A stretch of DNA of 64,000 nt from an uncultured Flavobacteriaceae bacterium (GCA_947493175.1 CANLQD010000002.1:930001-994000), one strand, 5' to 3'; counted from the first letter of the stretch, positions 18,790 to 28,254 are shown. Made by a program: numbers and translations. The notes: generated by a model from the sequence alone, not told the origin.

Positions 18790-19491
18790 TTAAATATTAT
18801 AACAATATTGATACAGCGCTTTAAAGTGAACCTTCATTTTCTCCTTTGCCAATTGAGGGTTTTGATCTTTTATGGCATCATAGATATCTTGATGCTCTTT
18901 TATTCCCATAAAGGCAAGCCCCTTATCACAAACGTGGTGTTCCTCGAACTTGGTGATGATCTCTGGGGTGATGATGAGCATCAACGTATTCATGGTACTA
19001 TTACCACTCGCTTTGGCGATGGCCAAATGAAAGAGCAGGTCTTCCTGTACTGCGTCCTCACCGTTTTCCACTTTTTTGCCATAGGCTTCCAATGCTTCCT
19101 TCATCCTGATCAAATCCTCCTCTGTTCTTCTTTGCGCCGCCAATCTGACGGTTTTAAGTTCCAACAGGATTCTAGTTTCAACCAAGGACTTAAAATCCGG
19201 GTCTTCTAGCCGTAAGATGTCTTCCATCATACCGTTCACGGCTACTTGACCAATATCGGCTACGAAAGTACCGCTTTGTGGTTTTGATTTTAGGATACCG
19301 TAAAACTCCAATTTTTGAATTGCCTCCCTAACGTTACTCCTACTGACCCCGAACTTTTCCGAAAGCATCCGTTCCGAAGGAAGCTTATCGCCTGGTTCCA
19401 GGTTCTTGTAGTTCATCAAATCCCGTATTTTGGCGATGATGCCGTTTTGGATTTTACGATTATCATTTTTCGTAAGGACCTCTAATCTCAT
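18790..19491 (-). CDS. GntR-family regulator, FadR subfamily (FCD domain)
   Basis: 233 residues. A winged helix-turn-helix occupies residues about 10-80 (KLPSERMLSEKFGVSRSNVREA, then GILKSKPQSGTFVAD). An all-helical FCD ligand domain follows, with the metal-binding pattern of ETRILLE, DLLFHLAIAKASGN (Asp and His) and EHQDIYDAI (His). Regulators of this type usually bind uronates or their keto-deoxy derivatives and are released from DNA by them. Twelve bases upstream of its start lies TTGGTTAACCA, repeated at the susC and PL7/rraA promoters, so it most likely represses itself and the whole locus (inference). Confidence 0.93.
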   Translation of the reverse strand: MRLEVLTKNDNRKIQNGIIAKIRDLMNYKNLEPGDKLPSERMLSEKFGVSRSNVREAIQKLEFYGILKSKPQSGTFVADIGQVAVNGMMEDILRLEDPDFKSLVETRILLELKTVRLAAQRRTEEDLIRMKEALEAYGKKVENGEDAVQEDLLFHLAIAKASGNSTMNTLMLIITPEIITKFEEHHVCDKGLAFMGIKEHQDIYDAIKDQNPQLAKEKMKVHFKALYQYCYNI

Positions 19492-19502
19492 ATGCTTTTA
19501 AA

Positions 19503-19520
19503 TTGGTTAACCAGATTGGT
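19503..19520. promoter_or_regulatory. Putative GntR operator, autoregulatory site
   Basis: TTGGTTAACCA (19503-19513) is followed at a 13-bp period by a second half TTGGT (19516-19520). The core TGGTTAACCA fits the FadR-subfamily pattern TnGTnnnACnA. It lies directly before the GntR gene start. Confidence 0.65.
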
Positions 19521-19612
19521 CTGTTAAAATTACCAAATTAACTTCAACAATTAAAAGATATACGGTATACATATGTTCATTTAATGGGTATTATTGTACA
19601 TGTTCCAGCAAT

Positions 19613-19640
19613 TTTACCGGCCCTGATACCGGCCGGTAAA
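19613..19640. repeat. Perfect 10-bp inverted repeat between susD and gntR
   Basis: TTTACCGGCC (19613-19622) pairs exactly with GGCCGGTAAA (19631-19640) around an 8-base loop. It sits in the 318-bp gap 19492-19809 downstream of susD. No T-tract follows on the minus strand, so it may stabilise the susCD transcript end or be a processing site rather than an intrinsic terminator. A second weaker stem, GGGG...CCCC, lies near 19697-19719. Confidence 0.6.
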
Positions 19641-19809
19641 CTGCCGATAAAAACTAACTCAACTCACTAACTCAACTTTCTTAACCGATGCCGTAAGGGG
19701 GTGGATTTTTTCACTCCCCTCTTGTCCTTATTAGAACCCTGACCCTTATTTAAAGGGAGTAGGGTCGAACGGCCTGGTTTATTTACCTTCTCTCATTGGT
19801 CAACGTACC

Positions 19810-21141
19810 TCAATACCCGGGGTTCTGCGTGATGACCCCATCGGTCGCAAGAATTTCCGAAATCGGAACTGGAAACAGCAGATAATTACTGTCAATCGTT
19901 AGGCCCAGTTCTGCCTCTGCGGTTCCTGTTCTTACCAAATCGAACCATCTGTGGCCTTCAAAGGCCAGCTCTAATCTCCTTTCGTCTCGAATGGCCTGTC
20001 TCACCAAGGCCTGCGTATTGAGAACGGCCGGGTCTAGGGGAACCAATCCGGCCCTGGTACGAATCGGATCCAGTAGCGCAAGAACTTCCGAGGGTGTTGC
20101 GCCATTTTCGTTCAAGGTTTCCGCATACAGCAAAATGGCATCGGCCAATCGCATCTCTATCCAGTCGAGGTCTTCCCCTCCGGTTTGGGGGAATTTGGGA
20201 GAGGCCATTAAGGTATCGTTTACGGTTACCGCCCTCCTGACATCGCCTCCATCCAACGTATCATTGGCAACAGCATCAAAAGCCGCAATTAGATCGGGGT
20301 CCAAAGGCATCAAGGATTTGGTATCGAGGCCACCAGACCATGACCAAAATTCAGAAAAACCATACTCATCGACTATCGAGCTGGATATCTGGGTAACGAA
20401 TATGACCTCAGCATTCAGGTCGGTCACAAAAATATCAGCAAAGTTCCCTACCAACGAAATCCCTGCACTGGCAGCCCCGTTGACAACCGAAGCCAAAAGT
20501 GGCTCTGCATTGGCAAAATCACCTCGATGTACATATACCTTGCCCAGTAATCCCTGTGCCGCAATTTGGGATGCCCGCCCACTGACGATGGCACTATTGT
20601 CCAAAGCGGCTATGGCATCCATCAAATCGGGTATGATCACATTATCGTACACTTCGGCAACTGGTTGACGTTCAAAAATGGATAAATCCGTCGTGTTCGG
20701 GTTGGCCACCAAGTTCACCGGCACATCGCCAAATACCAGTACTAACTTAAAGTACGACAAAGCCCTTAAAAATTTCGCTTCCCCGATATCGGTCGCATCC
20801 GTAGAATTTTCAATTACGTTGTTGGAACTCAAAATAGACTTGTACAGGGCCGTGTAGAAAGGACCAAAAAATTGATCTTCCATTACCGTTAAATCGGCAC
20901 CGAATCTGTCAAATTCCGGAAATGGTTCCTCGTCCATAAGGGCATTATCCGCTCGGAAGTCCCCCATCACGGCCATTGGGGTTACTGCACCCAGTTGGTA
21001 GTAATAGGCCGCATTCACGACACCGTCGAAATCCGTCAAAGAATCAGAGCTTGCGACGTTTGGCGGAACTTGGTCCAAATCATTGTCACATGCCATAATC
21101 AACAAAAATGATGCTAACAGTATTTTATATGCTTTTTTCAT
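19810..21141 (-). CDS. SusD/RagB-family glycan-binding lipoprotein
   Basis: 443 residues from the ATG at 21141, chosen because it gives a signal peptide with lipobox LLIMAC (Cys18); the upstream ATG overlaps susC. SusD features include YYQLGAVTPMAVMGDFRADNA, EAKFLRALSYFKLVLVFGDVP (TPR helix), DLDWIEMRLADAILLYAETLNENG and the C-terminal RDERRLELAFEGHRWFDLVRTG. It caps the SusC barrel and captures oligosaccharides, here probably alginate oligomers judging from the PL7, kdgF and kdgK genes around it. It begins 10 bp after the susC stop, so the pair is co-translated. Confidence 0.95.
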   Translation of the reverse strand: MKKAYKILLASFLLIMACDNDLDQVPPNVASSDSLTDFDGVVNAAYYYQLGAVTPMAVMGDFRADNALMDEEPFPEFDRFGADLTVMEDQFFGPFYTALYKSILSSNNVIENSTDATDIGEAKFLRALSYFKLVLVFGDVPVNLVANPNTTDLSIFERQPVAEVYDNVIIPDLMDAIAALDNSAIVSGRASQIAAQGLLGKVYVHRGDFANAEPLLASVVNGAASAGISLVGNFADIFVTDLNAEVIFVTQISSSIVDEYGFSEFWSWSGGLDTKSLMPLDPDLIAAFDAVANDTLDGGDVRRAVTVNDTLMASPKFPQTGGEDLDWIEMRLADAILLYAETLNENGATPSEVLALLDPIRTRAGLVPLDPAVLNTQALVRQAIRDERRLELAFEGHRWFDLVRTGTAEAELGLTIDSNYLLFPVPISEILATDGVITQNPGY

Positions 21142-21151
21142 TTTTCCTTCT

Positions 21152-24100
21152 TTAAAAGTTAACATTTAGACCCAGCGTAAAACTTCTTACAATAGGACTT
21201 GCCCCTACTTGCACCCCATAGGTCGTAGGGCCCAGGTAGCCTCCGTTTGTAATTTCCACCCCCTCGGGATTAAAGGAGGTGTAATCATCGCCCCATAGGT
21301 ATAACAAGTTGGTAGATGCGACATAGATCCTCGCGGAGCTCAAACCCATTTTATTCGTTACATCTTCGTTAAACGTATACCCTATGGTGAGATTTCTCAA
21401 TGCCAGATAGGAAGCATCCTGTACCTGTGCGTCCAGTTGATTTCTAGACTGTGTATAAAACAGTCCGGTAGCATCCTCTATTCCGTCATCGTTGGCATCA
21501 AAACTATCCCGTAGCCTTCCGCCGAATTCTGATTGCCAATAAATTGGGTCGATATTGAAAACATCCCCTCCTTGGGCCCCTTGAAATTGAAACGACATGT
21601 CAAAGGCCTTATAACTGATCGAACTGTTCAGACCATAATAAAAATCGGGTGTATTCTGTCCTATTTTGACCAAATCCCCACCGTCTTCCACCGATCTTGT
21701 CCTATCGATGATACCATCACCGTTTTGATCTACCACGTAGTATTCCGAACTATTGATACCAACGGCACGGGTGGGATCTGCGATGTGTACATCATCTACT
21801 TGGCCCGCGGTTTCCAGTCCCCACATTTCACCAATCTCACCACCTACATAGTTTCGAAACACCGGACCTCTACCACTTTGCCCATATATGACATCGGGGA
21901 GGGCATCAACATCGCGTAAATCGGTAATTTCAGTATTTACGGTGGATAAATTGGCTGCCAAATCCCAATTGAAATTTTCGTTCTGTACGACCCCTGCTGC
22001 CAACTCGAGTTCAAAACCCGAGCTTCGTACATCCCCTGCATTCAGTCTAATGGAAGTGGTACCCAGCACTTCCGATACGCTTTGATTGATCAAAATATCC
22101 TCAATATCGGAGGTATAGTAATCTGCACTTATCCGAATACGGTTTTTTGCAAACCCTAGGTCTACCCCATAATTAGTTTCTGTATTGGTTTGCCAGGTTA
22201 AATCATCGTTCTGAATATCGGAAGGAATTAAAAACCCGGTCCCGAATACCGTTGCTTGTGGGTTTAGGAGGCTCAGCGAATTATAAGCCCCTAAATCGGA
22301 TGTGGTGCCTAAGGAACCTGTACTAAATCTTGGCTTGAACAGGCTAAAAAATTCCGAATTCCAAAAAGATTCGTTATGTATATTCCACCCTACCGAAAGG
22401 GCAGGGAATGTCGCATACTTGTTATTGGCCCCAAAACGAGAGTCACCGTCCCTTCGAATGGACGCCGACAGCAAATAACGATCATCGTACGCATAGTTAA
22501 TTCGGCCAAAAATACTTCTTCTCGCAATTGTCTCATCTCGCTCGGTCACCGTGATATCCGCTGGATCTAACAAGTTGTAATTGATGATATCACTAAAAGG
22601 CACATTGGTACCGTCCAAAGCAGTACCGGTAATGAAAAAATTTTGATATTCGAGTCCTGCCACGGCAGAGATGTCGTGTTTGCCTATTACTTTGGCGTAA
22701 TTCAGCGTGGTTTCGCTCAATATAGAAGACCTTCTCACTTTGGTGCGATCTAAGAACGTTTGCGTACCCCGAGCCCTTGAATCAAACTCAAGCCCCCGAT
22801 AAGCATAGTCCTCGGTCTCACGGTAATCACCGCCCAGTACGGTCTTGATGTTCAACCCATCCAAGATATTGAACTGTAGATAAGACGATACGTTGGCAAA
22901 ATACGTTTTTTGCCAAGCATCGGTATTGTCTAGTTTGGTCGCCGGACCCGAGTCTCCCGACCCTCCGATACCATTGCCAACCCGACCGTAATGCCAGTCT
23001 TGCGCCGTATCGCCCGGCTCTAGTGTGTAGATACTATTGTTAAACGGCGCATCGCCACCTCGATAACCAGAGTCGAACGAAGCAAGCCCCAAAGCCTGCG
23101 CCTGTTGGTCCAATTGCTGTACGAATGCGATGGATTCCTCGGTATGGTAGATGGGATGAATACTATATGCCCTTAGAAGGTCCCGAATGTCGTGACCCAC
23201 AATATCCCTTTTCGATGCAAAACCGTTGAAATTGATTCCTGTATTTAATTTATCACCCAATTTGGCATCTACGTTCAAGCGTGCATTGAGGCGTTCAAAC
23301 CCTTGTGTAATTACAACCCCTTCCGTGTTTTGGTAACCCACCGATGCAAAATAATTTGCACTTTCAGATCCTCCGCTCATGCTAAAGTCGTGATTCATGG
23401 AATGCCCATTTCGAAAAAGCCAATCTTCCACTGCCTCTACATTGGGCGAATTTCGGTAGGCATTTATCTTATAGTCGACAAAAGAGGGGTCTAACTCAGA
23501 AACATCATAGGTACCATTGGCTATACCGTTTTCCAAAATATCTGCCCATTCCCCAGAGGTCTTGAGCATTTCGTTATCCTCCAAATACCTACTCGATGTA
23601 CTTACGAACGTATTATACGAGAAAGTGGTTTTACCCTGTCTTCCCTTTTTTGTGGTGACCAAAATGACACCATTGGCTCCCCGGGAGCCATAAATAGCGG
23701 CAGAGGCAGCGTCCTTCAATACTTCCAAACTTTCAATGTCGTTCGGGTTAACGGTTGCCAGACTTCCGGAGATGGGATAGCCGTCTACCACAATAAGCGG
23801 ACTCGCATCACCGTTAATCGAAGAGGCTGCCCTTATTTGAATTTTAGGGTCCGCGCCGGGCGCTCCATCCTGATTTTGTATCAATACCCCGGACAACTTA
23901 CCGCCCAGAGCTTCATCAACACGTTGTGCCTGAATGCCCGCTATTTCACCCCCCTCTACTTTGGCCACGGCACCGGTCAAGGAGGATTTTTTTCTCGTAC
24001 CGTACCCAATAACCACCACCTCATCCAATAGTGCAGAGTCTTCCAACAGGCTTACGTTCAAATTTTGCTGACCGTCGATGGCAACGGTTTGGGTTGCAAA

Positions 24101-24331
24101 GCCCAAGGAAGAGAATTCTACCACATCGCCATTGGAGACCTCAATGGTGTAGTTCCCATCAAAATCCGTGGAAGTACCTCTAGTGGTGTTTTGAATCACC
24201 ACGTTTACTGCAGGCACTGGCTGGCCGCTTTCGTCAGTTACCGTACCGGTCAAGGTATAACTGTCTTGAGCCATTATAGCCATATTGACAAGCAATACGA
24301 CCCAAAATGTCAATTTCGTTTTTAAGTTCAT
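21152..24331 (-). CDS. SusC/RagA-family TonB-dependent outer-membrane transporter
   Basis: 1059 residues. A signal peptide ends at MAQDSYT, followed by the carboxypeptidase-regulatory-like domain (TLTGTVTDESGQPVPAVNVV, about 27-105). The SusC signature DEVVVIGYGTRKKSSLTG, the plug with SLEVLKDAASAAIYGSRGAN, and a long beta-barrel ending in a phenylalanine-terminated strand (SFTLGLNVNF) complete the architecture. It imports glycan oligomers with SusD using TonB energy. Context makes alginate the likely cargo. It has a leader of about 325 bases from the predicted promoter at 24664-24671, and an antisense RNA candidate lies opposite that leader. Confidence 0.96.
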   Translation of the reverse strand: MNLKTKLTFWVVLLVNMAIMAQDSYTLTGTVTDESGQPVPAVNVVIQNTTRGTSTDFDGNYTIEVSNGDVVEFSSLGFATQTVAIDGQQNLNVSLLEDSALLDEVVVIGYGTRKKSSLTGAVAKVEGGEIAGIQAQRVDEALGGKLSGVLIQNQDGAPGADPKIQIRAASSINGDASPLIVVDGYPISGSLATVNPNDIESLEVLKDAASAAIYGSRGANGVILVTTKKGRQGKTTFSYNTFVSTSSRYLEDNEMLKTSGEWADILENGIANGTYDVSELDPSFVDYKINAYRNSPNVEAVEDWLFRNGHSMNHDFSMSGGSESANYFASVGYQNTEGVVITQGFERLNARLNVDAKLGDKLNTGINFNGFASKRDIVGHDIRDLLRAYSIHPIYHTEESIAFVQQLDQQAQALGLASFDSGYRGGDAPFNNSIYTLEPGDTAQDWHYGRVGNGIGGSGDSGPATKLDNTDAWQKTYFANVSSYLQFNILDGLNIKTVLGGDYRETEDYAYRGLEFDSRARGTQTFLDRTKVRRSSILSETTLNYAKVIGKHDISAVAGLEYQNFFITGTALDGTNVPFSDIINYNLLDPADITVTERDETIARRSIFGRINYAYDDRYLLSASIRRDGDSRFGANNKYATFPALSVGWNIHNESFWNSEFFSLFKPRFSTGSLGTTSDLGAYNSLSLLNPQATVFGTGFLIPSDIQNDDLTWQTNTETNYGVDLGFAKNRIRISADYYTSDIEDILINQSVSEVLGTTSIRLNAGDVRSSGFELELAAGVVQNENFNWDLAANLSTVNTEITDLRDVDALPDVIYGQSGRGPVFRNYVGGEIGEMWGLETAGQVDDVHIADPTRAVGINSSEYYVVDQNGDGIIDRTRSVEDGGDLVKIGQNTPDFYYGLNSSISYKAFDMSFQFQGAQGGDVFNIDPIYWQSEFGGRLRDSFDANDDGIEDATGLFYTQSRNQLDAQVQDASYLALRNLTIGYTFNEDVTNKMGLSSARIYVASTNLLYLWGDDYTSFNPEGVEITNGGYLGPTTYGVQVGASPIVRSFTLGLNVNF

Positions 24332-24451
24332 TTGTGATCTAATTAAGTTCGTACTAATTCGGTCATGACACCGAAATCCCTGGCGCGACTACCCGCACCG
24401 GTTTTTTCAACTTACTAGAACACGCCTCGTGTGGCTTTTAATGAATTTTCT

Positions 24452-24561
24452 TAGCTTTGTAGAAGCGTGTACCTAGCAATATGTGCATGTCTTGAGTATT
24501 ACTTCCCTTCAGAATGAAGTAATGTCATTTAAAAGGACGGGCGTGCACCTGTCCTTTTTTT
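24452..24561 (+). ncRNA. Candidate antisense small RNA opposite the susC leader
   Basis: On the plus strand TAGCTTTG (24452-24459) fits the -7 consensus TAnnTTTG, predicting a start near 24466. An intrinsic terminator follows at 24531-24561: AAAAGGACGGG pairs with CCTGTCCTTTT around a CGTGCA loop and continues into a T7 run. In between, ATTACTTC (24498-24505) pairs with GAAGTAAT (24516-24523). The product would be about 95 nt with two stems. A near direct repeat GCGTGyACCT occurs at 24465 and in the terminator loop at 24541. No plus-strand gene ends here, so the terminator needs another explanation. No good -33 element is seen. Confidence 0.5.
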
Positions 24562-24642
24562 GTGAAATAAGTTTAAGGTTTCATCGTGTTTTGTTTGCTT
24601 AGATTTTGTTCATGTTTGTTGTTTATAATTGGTTTTCCATAC

Positions 24643-24671
24643 TGGTTAACCAATTTGGTTTACCAAATATA
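24643..24671 (-). promoter_or_regulatory. susC promoter with overlapping tandem GntR operator
   Basis: TGGTTAACCA (24643-24652) and TTGGTTTACCAA (24655-24666) repeat with a 13-bp period. The second overlaps CAAATATA (24664-24671), which on the minus strand reads TATATTTG, a TAnnTTTG -7 element for susC. Operator and promoter overlap as expected for repression. The rest of the 453-bp gap 24332-24784 holds the antisense RNA candidate. Confidence 0.65.
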
Positions 24672-24784
24672 TGTTATTGATTTGTTAAATAAAAGTTAAT
24701 TTCAAATTTTGTGATTTGATTTTTTGACGTTCCGCCAACAGGACCATCAACTTATTATTAGATTCGAAATTCGATTGTTTCGAG

Positions 24785-25537
24785 TCATGAGAAAGCCAAT
24801 CCGCCATTGATATCGATGTTGGCTCCCGTGATGAATGACGTTTCGGATGAAGCTAGGCAGGCGACCATGTTCGCTATTTCTTCCGAGGTCCCTTGTCTAC
24901 GCAATGGGGTCATTCCCGCTACTTTTGTCCGCACCTCCTCTTTTGTGAAGGTATCGTGGAAGGTAGTCGCTATCATACCGGGGCAGAGCGCATTGACGCG
25001 AATACCATTTGGGCCCACCTCTTTTGCCAAACTTCTTGTGAAGGTCATGACAGCTCCTTTCGCCGTTGCATAGGCCAGCGACCCCTTCCCGCCGCCATCC
25101 CTTCCTGCCTGGGAAGCGATATTCACGATGGCGGCTCCAGGACCCATATAGGGCAAAACAGCCTTGCACGTCAAAAAGGTGGAATTCAAATTCAACCGAA
25201 CGACCTCGTTAAAAAAGGTCTCATCCATTTCGGCTATGGTTTTTCGGGCCACCAGGCCCCCTGCATTGTTGATCAATACGTGAACGGTTTCCCCAAAAGC
25301 CTCAATAGTATGCCCGATAAGCTTGTCTACATCTTGCTTTTGGGTCATATCTCCCTTGACTATAATGGCGCTGCCTCCCCTGTTTTTTATTTCATCCAAG
25401 GTCGATCGGGCATTCCTTTCATTGTTCAGGTAGTTTACAACCACCTTTGCGCCTTCCTTGGCCAACCTCAAGGAAATGGCTTTCCCGATATCCCTGGTTC
25501 CACCCGTTACGATCGCTACTTTTCCTTCTAAGTTCAC
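24785..25537 (-). CDS. SDR-family oxidoreductase, second in the alginate locus
   Basis: 250 residues of classical SDR: TGGTRDIGKA cofactor motif, NNAGG, the catalytic Ser in NIASQAG, YATAK (Tyr-x-x-x-Lys), RVNALCPGMIATTFHD and a C-terminal ANIDINGGLAFS. The gene is 9 bp after kdgF, which makes it a strong candidate for the enzyme acting on the KdgF product DEH, giving KDG. The other SDR (16362-17123) shares the fold but differs clearly in sequence, so the two may differ in cofactor (NADH or NADPH) or substrate. Cytoplasmic, no signal peptide. Confidence 0.88.
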   Translation of the reverse strand: MNLEGKVAIVTGGTRDIGKAISLRLAKEGAKVVVNYLNNERNARSTLDEIKNRGGSAIIVKGDMTQKQDVDKLIGHTIEAFGETVHVLINNAGGLVARKTIAEMDETFFNEVVRLNLNSTFLTCKAVLPYMGPGAAIVNIASQAGRDGGGKGSLAYATAKGAVMTFTRSLAKEVGPNGIRVNALCPGMIATTFHDTFTKEEVRTKVAGMTPLRRQGTSEEIANMVACLASSETSFITGANIDINGGLAFS

Positions 25538-25546
25538 AGTATACTA

Positions 25547-25894
25547 TTATGTCATGAAATCTTCCCTAATCGGACTGAACACATCGATCAGTACCCCTGC
25601 CTCCGTGCATACCGCCCCGTGCATGGCATGTGGTGGAATATAAAACGAGTCCCCTCCCTTTAACGTTTGGGTGGCTCCATCAATGGTAACATCAAAACTT
25701 CCACTTTCAACATATGTTACCTGTGAGTGGTAGTGCTCGTGCATTTGCCCGATCGCCCCTACCTCAAAATGGACCTTGACCAACATGATCTTATCGTCAT
25801 AGCCCATTATCTTTCTTTTCAGACCCTCTCCTACCACTTCCCAGTCAAGGTCTTCGCCCTTTATGAATTCTTTACTTGCTCCAAATGTTTTCAT
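25547..25894 (-). CDS. kdgF: KdgF-like cupin, unsaturated uronate to DEH
   Basis: 115 residues from the ATG at 25894; the track of open frame extends 9 codons further upstream but the MKTFGASKEF start fits KdgF proteins better. Single cupin with the metal-binding set HEHYHSQVTYVESG and a later IPPHAMHGAVC. KdgF enzymes of Yersinia and Halomonas were shown to convert 4,5-unsaturated monouronates, released by pectate or alginate lyases, to the linear ketone DEH. It is flanked by the PL7 lyase (71 bp) and an SDR (9 bp) in one transcription unit. Small cupins are easy to confuse, but length, motif and context agree. Confidence 0.88.
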   Translation of the reverse strand: MKTFGASKEFIKGEDLDWEVVGEGLKRKIMGYDDKIMLVKVHFEVGAIGQMHEHYHSQVTYVESGSFDVTIDGATQTLKGGDSFYIPPHAMHGAVCTEAGVLIDVFSPIREDFMT

Positions 25895-25965
25895 ATCGTT
25901 TGTTCTTAGAAACTGTTTCAAAATATATCGATTATTCTTCTAGGTTTCAGCTATTTCAACTCCCT

Positions 25966-28023
25966 TTATTTGGGTGATGTTCCCAAACCCACTGTTGCTT
26001 CCCTAAACCATACCTCGGTAAAGCAGCCATTTTCATACTGCTTGGCGATATCACCGCCGTACGTTTCCGCCCCTGCACACCAGATCCCATTTATTTCTCG
26101 ACTTTTACCATTGGTTTGGTTATAAGCACCCTGTTTAAAATAATTAAGCTCTCCGCTGTAGGCAGTAGCACGTTCGGTCCCATCTTGGCCCAACGGCACG
26201 AAAAGTTGTTGAACTTGGGCAGGTAGATCGGACTTTTTTACGTATTCGGATGCGATAAGATTCTTGGTGAATGTTTTTGTTTCATGGTGATTGCTTTTGA
26301 ATGTAAGGTACATTATGCCATCATATACGTTCACTTCGTAACTGAATTCTTCCCCAAGAGCGATTCCATCACTAGGTTCTGGGGGATACTCGTTTTTGTC
26401 TTTTCCAAGGACAGACATATCATATCCCCATACCGCAGTAGAAAAATCCCACCTTCCGGAATTATCATCACCAGCCGTATTTATCTCATAATTCCAGAAG
26501 ACGGATCCCTTGGTATGCCCAGGAAATTTTTTGTAGAATATTTTTAACGGTTCGTTTTCATGTCCTTCTCCGCTATGGATTTGACCGACCACCACGGAGT
26601 AAGAGGCCGCTACTCTGGCATCGCCGGAAAGGGATACTTGCATCACTTTACAGGTACCGGTCAATTTACCTCCTTCTTCAGGCGTCCAATCCCTTTTTTC
26701 GTGTAACTCTGTCCTCGTATTGCTGGAATTTTTTGAGGTGACACCAGAATTTGGTGTTTTGTACACCACCCATCGTCTTGTCCCGTCTATTACCGTATAG
26801 AAAAAATCTTTGTGTTCAAAATTGACGAGTATATCCACCGTGGTTCCATTGCCCATTAGCATTTTAAATTTATCCATAAAGGGAATTACCTCACTTGGAT
26901 ACACTGTTTTTGTACTTAAGCCATCGTTGGCCCGAAAATATCCTTCATTGGATATGGCGTCATCACTGATTGTTATACTTGCCGATTTAAACCAAACCTC
27001 AGCGAAATTACCATCTGCATATTGCTTTTGGAGGTTTCCGCCATGGGTTTCCGCACCAGAACACCAGACCCTATTTACTTTGGGGTCTTTCCCGTTGGTT
27101 TGGTTGTAAGCACCTAGCTTGAAAAAGAGCCCCTCATCGGCATAGGCATTTTTACGCTCTATACCATCTTGACCTATTGAAACGAATAATTTTTCGGTTT
27201 GCTCGGGTATGTCCGAGCGTTCGTCATATTCAGTGGAAACAAGATTTTTTGTAAATGTTTTGGTTTTATGCCCTTCACTGCTGAAATTAAGATGCATGAC
27301 CCCATCCTTTATATGTACCTCATAACTGAATTCCTCCCCCAGGGCAATCCCATCTTCCGGTTCTGGCGGGTAGGTGTTTTCTTCGGTACCGACTACCGAA
27401 AAATCATAGCCCCAAACAGGATAGGAATAATCCCATCTTTTGGAATTATCATCACCCGCGGTATTGATTTCATAATTCCAAAAGACCGAACCTTTGGTAT
27501 GACCGGGAAATTTTTTATAAAATATTTTTAGCGGTTCGTTCTCATGGCCGTCGGCACTATGAATTTGACCGACCACCACCGAGTAGCTTGCTGCAACCCG
27601 TGCATCTCCTGTAGCCGACACATTCGTAACCTTAAGGGTAGCTTTCATGTTGGCCTCGACCATAGGGGACCACTTTTTTAATTGGGCCAGTTCTGTTCTT
27701 GTATTATTCGAAGTGCCATGGGTATTTCCAGCATTGGGTGTTTTAAACACTACCCAATCTTCTTTGTCATCGCTTTTCGCATAAAAGAAATTCTTGTTTT
27801 CGTAATCGGTTGCCTGACCTACGTTGGAACCATCGCCTAAAATCAAATTCCAATGTTGAAAAAATGGGATGATGTCGTTCGCATTGATACGCAAAGCCGA
27901 TTCTCCAATCTCCGTACGGGCGTTTTGCTTTTTGCTCATATCACCACAACCACTCAGTAGTAGGAAGGCGGCTGCAAGCAATGGATAAGGGGAAAAAATT
28001 GATTTAGTGATTTTTATGTCCAT
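25966..28023 (-). CDS. Alginate lyase lipoprotein with two tandem PL7 domains
   Basis: 685 residues from the ATG at 28023, chosen for the lipobox LLLSGC (Cys26). Two PL7 domains follow, with the three family motifs in each: RTEL (109-112 and 437-440), QIH (153-155 and 481-483) and the YNQ segment (306-308 and 634-636). All pairs are exactly 328 residues apart, so the domains are a duplication without indels through the catalytic core. QIH rather than QVH is associated in PL7 with activity on guluronate-containing blocks. The Arg, Gln, His and Tyr catalytic residues are kept in both copies. It should cut alginate by beta-elimination at the cell surface and heads the operon PL7-kdgF-SDR. Confidence 0.93.
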   Translation of the reverse strand: MDIKITKSIFSPYPLLAAAFLLLSGCGDMSKKQNARTEIGESALRINANDIIPFFQHWNLILGDGSNVGQATDYENKNFFYAKSDDKEDWVVFKTPNAGNTHGTSNNTRTELAQLKKWSPMVEANMKATLKVTNVSATGDARVAASYSVVVGQIHSADGHENEPLKIFYKKFPGHTKGSVFWNYEINTAGDDNSKRWDYSYPVWGYDFSVVGTEENTYPPEPEDGIALGEEFSYEVHIKDGVMHLNFSSEGHKTKTFTKNLVSTEYDERSDIPEQTEKLFVSIGQDGIERKNAYADEGLFFKLGAYNQTNGKDPKVNRVWCSGAETHGGNLQKQYADGNFAEVWFKSASITISDDAISNEGYFRANDGLSTKTVYPSEVIPFMDKFKMLMGNGTTVDILVNFEHKDFFYTVIDGTRRWVVYKTPNSGVTSKNSSNTRTELHEKRDWTPEEGGKLTGTCKVMQVSLSGDARVAASYSVVVGQIHSGEGHENEPLKIFYKKFPGHTKGSVFWNYEINTAGDDNSGRWDFSTAVWGYDMSVLGKDKNEYPPEPSDGIALGEEFSYEVNVYDGIMYLTFKSNHHETKTFTKNLIASEYVKKSDLPAQVQQLFVPLGQDGTERATAYSGELNYFKQGAYNQTNGKSREINGIWCAGAETYGGDIAKQYENGCFTEVWFREATVGLGTSPK

Positions 28024-28254
28024 GATATTTCTTGTGTTGGTTGCAATAAAGGTAAACAAGCTGGGAGCCTCCGTTCGCCAAAACTACTACATAAAGGCGG
28101 ACAGCATCGGGGGCATTTAAAGCCCCATTATCACGTAATAACAATCCCAAGCCTAGCTGTATCAACGACCATTTGATTATTGATGGTTTAGAATGAAACC
28201 CAGTTGTTATCAAAACAACTTTATCCATAAATGAAAACTTCCACAGCCTCAAAA

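Noticed and set aside
25966..28023. PL7 duplication as an assembly artefact
   Set aside because: The two copies differ at many positions and have distinct flanks, which a duplicated read or contig join would not show.
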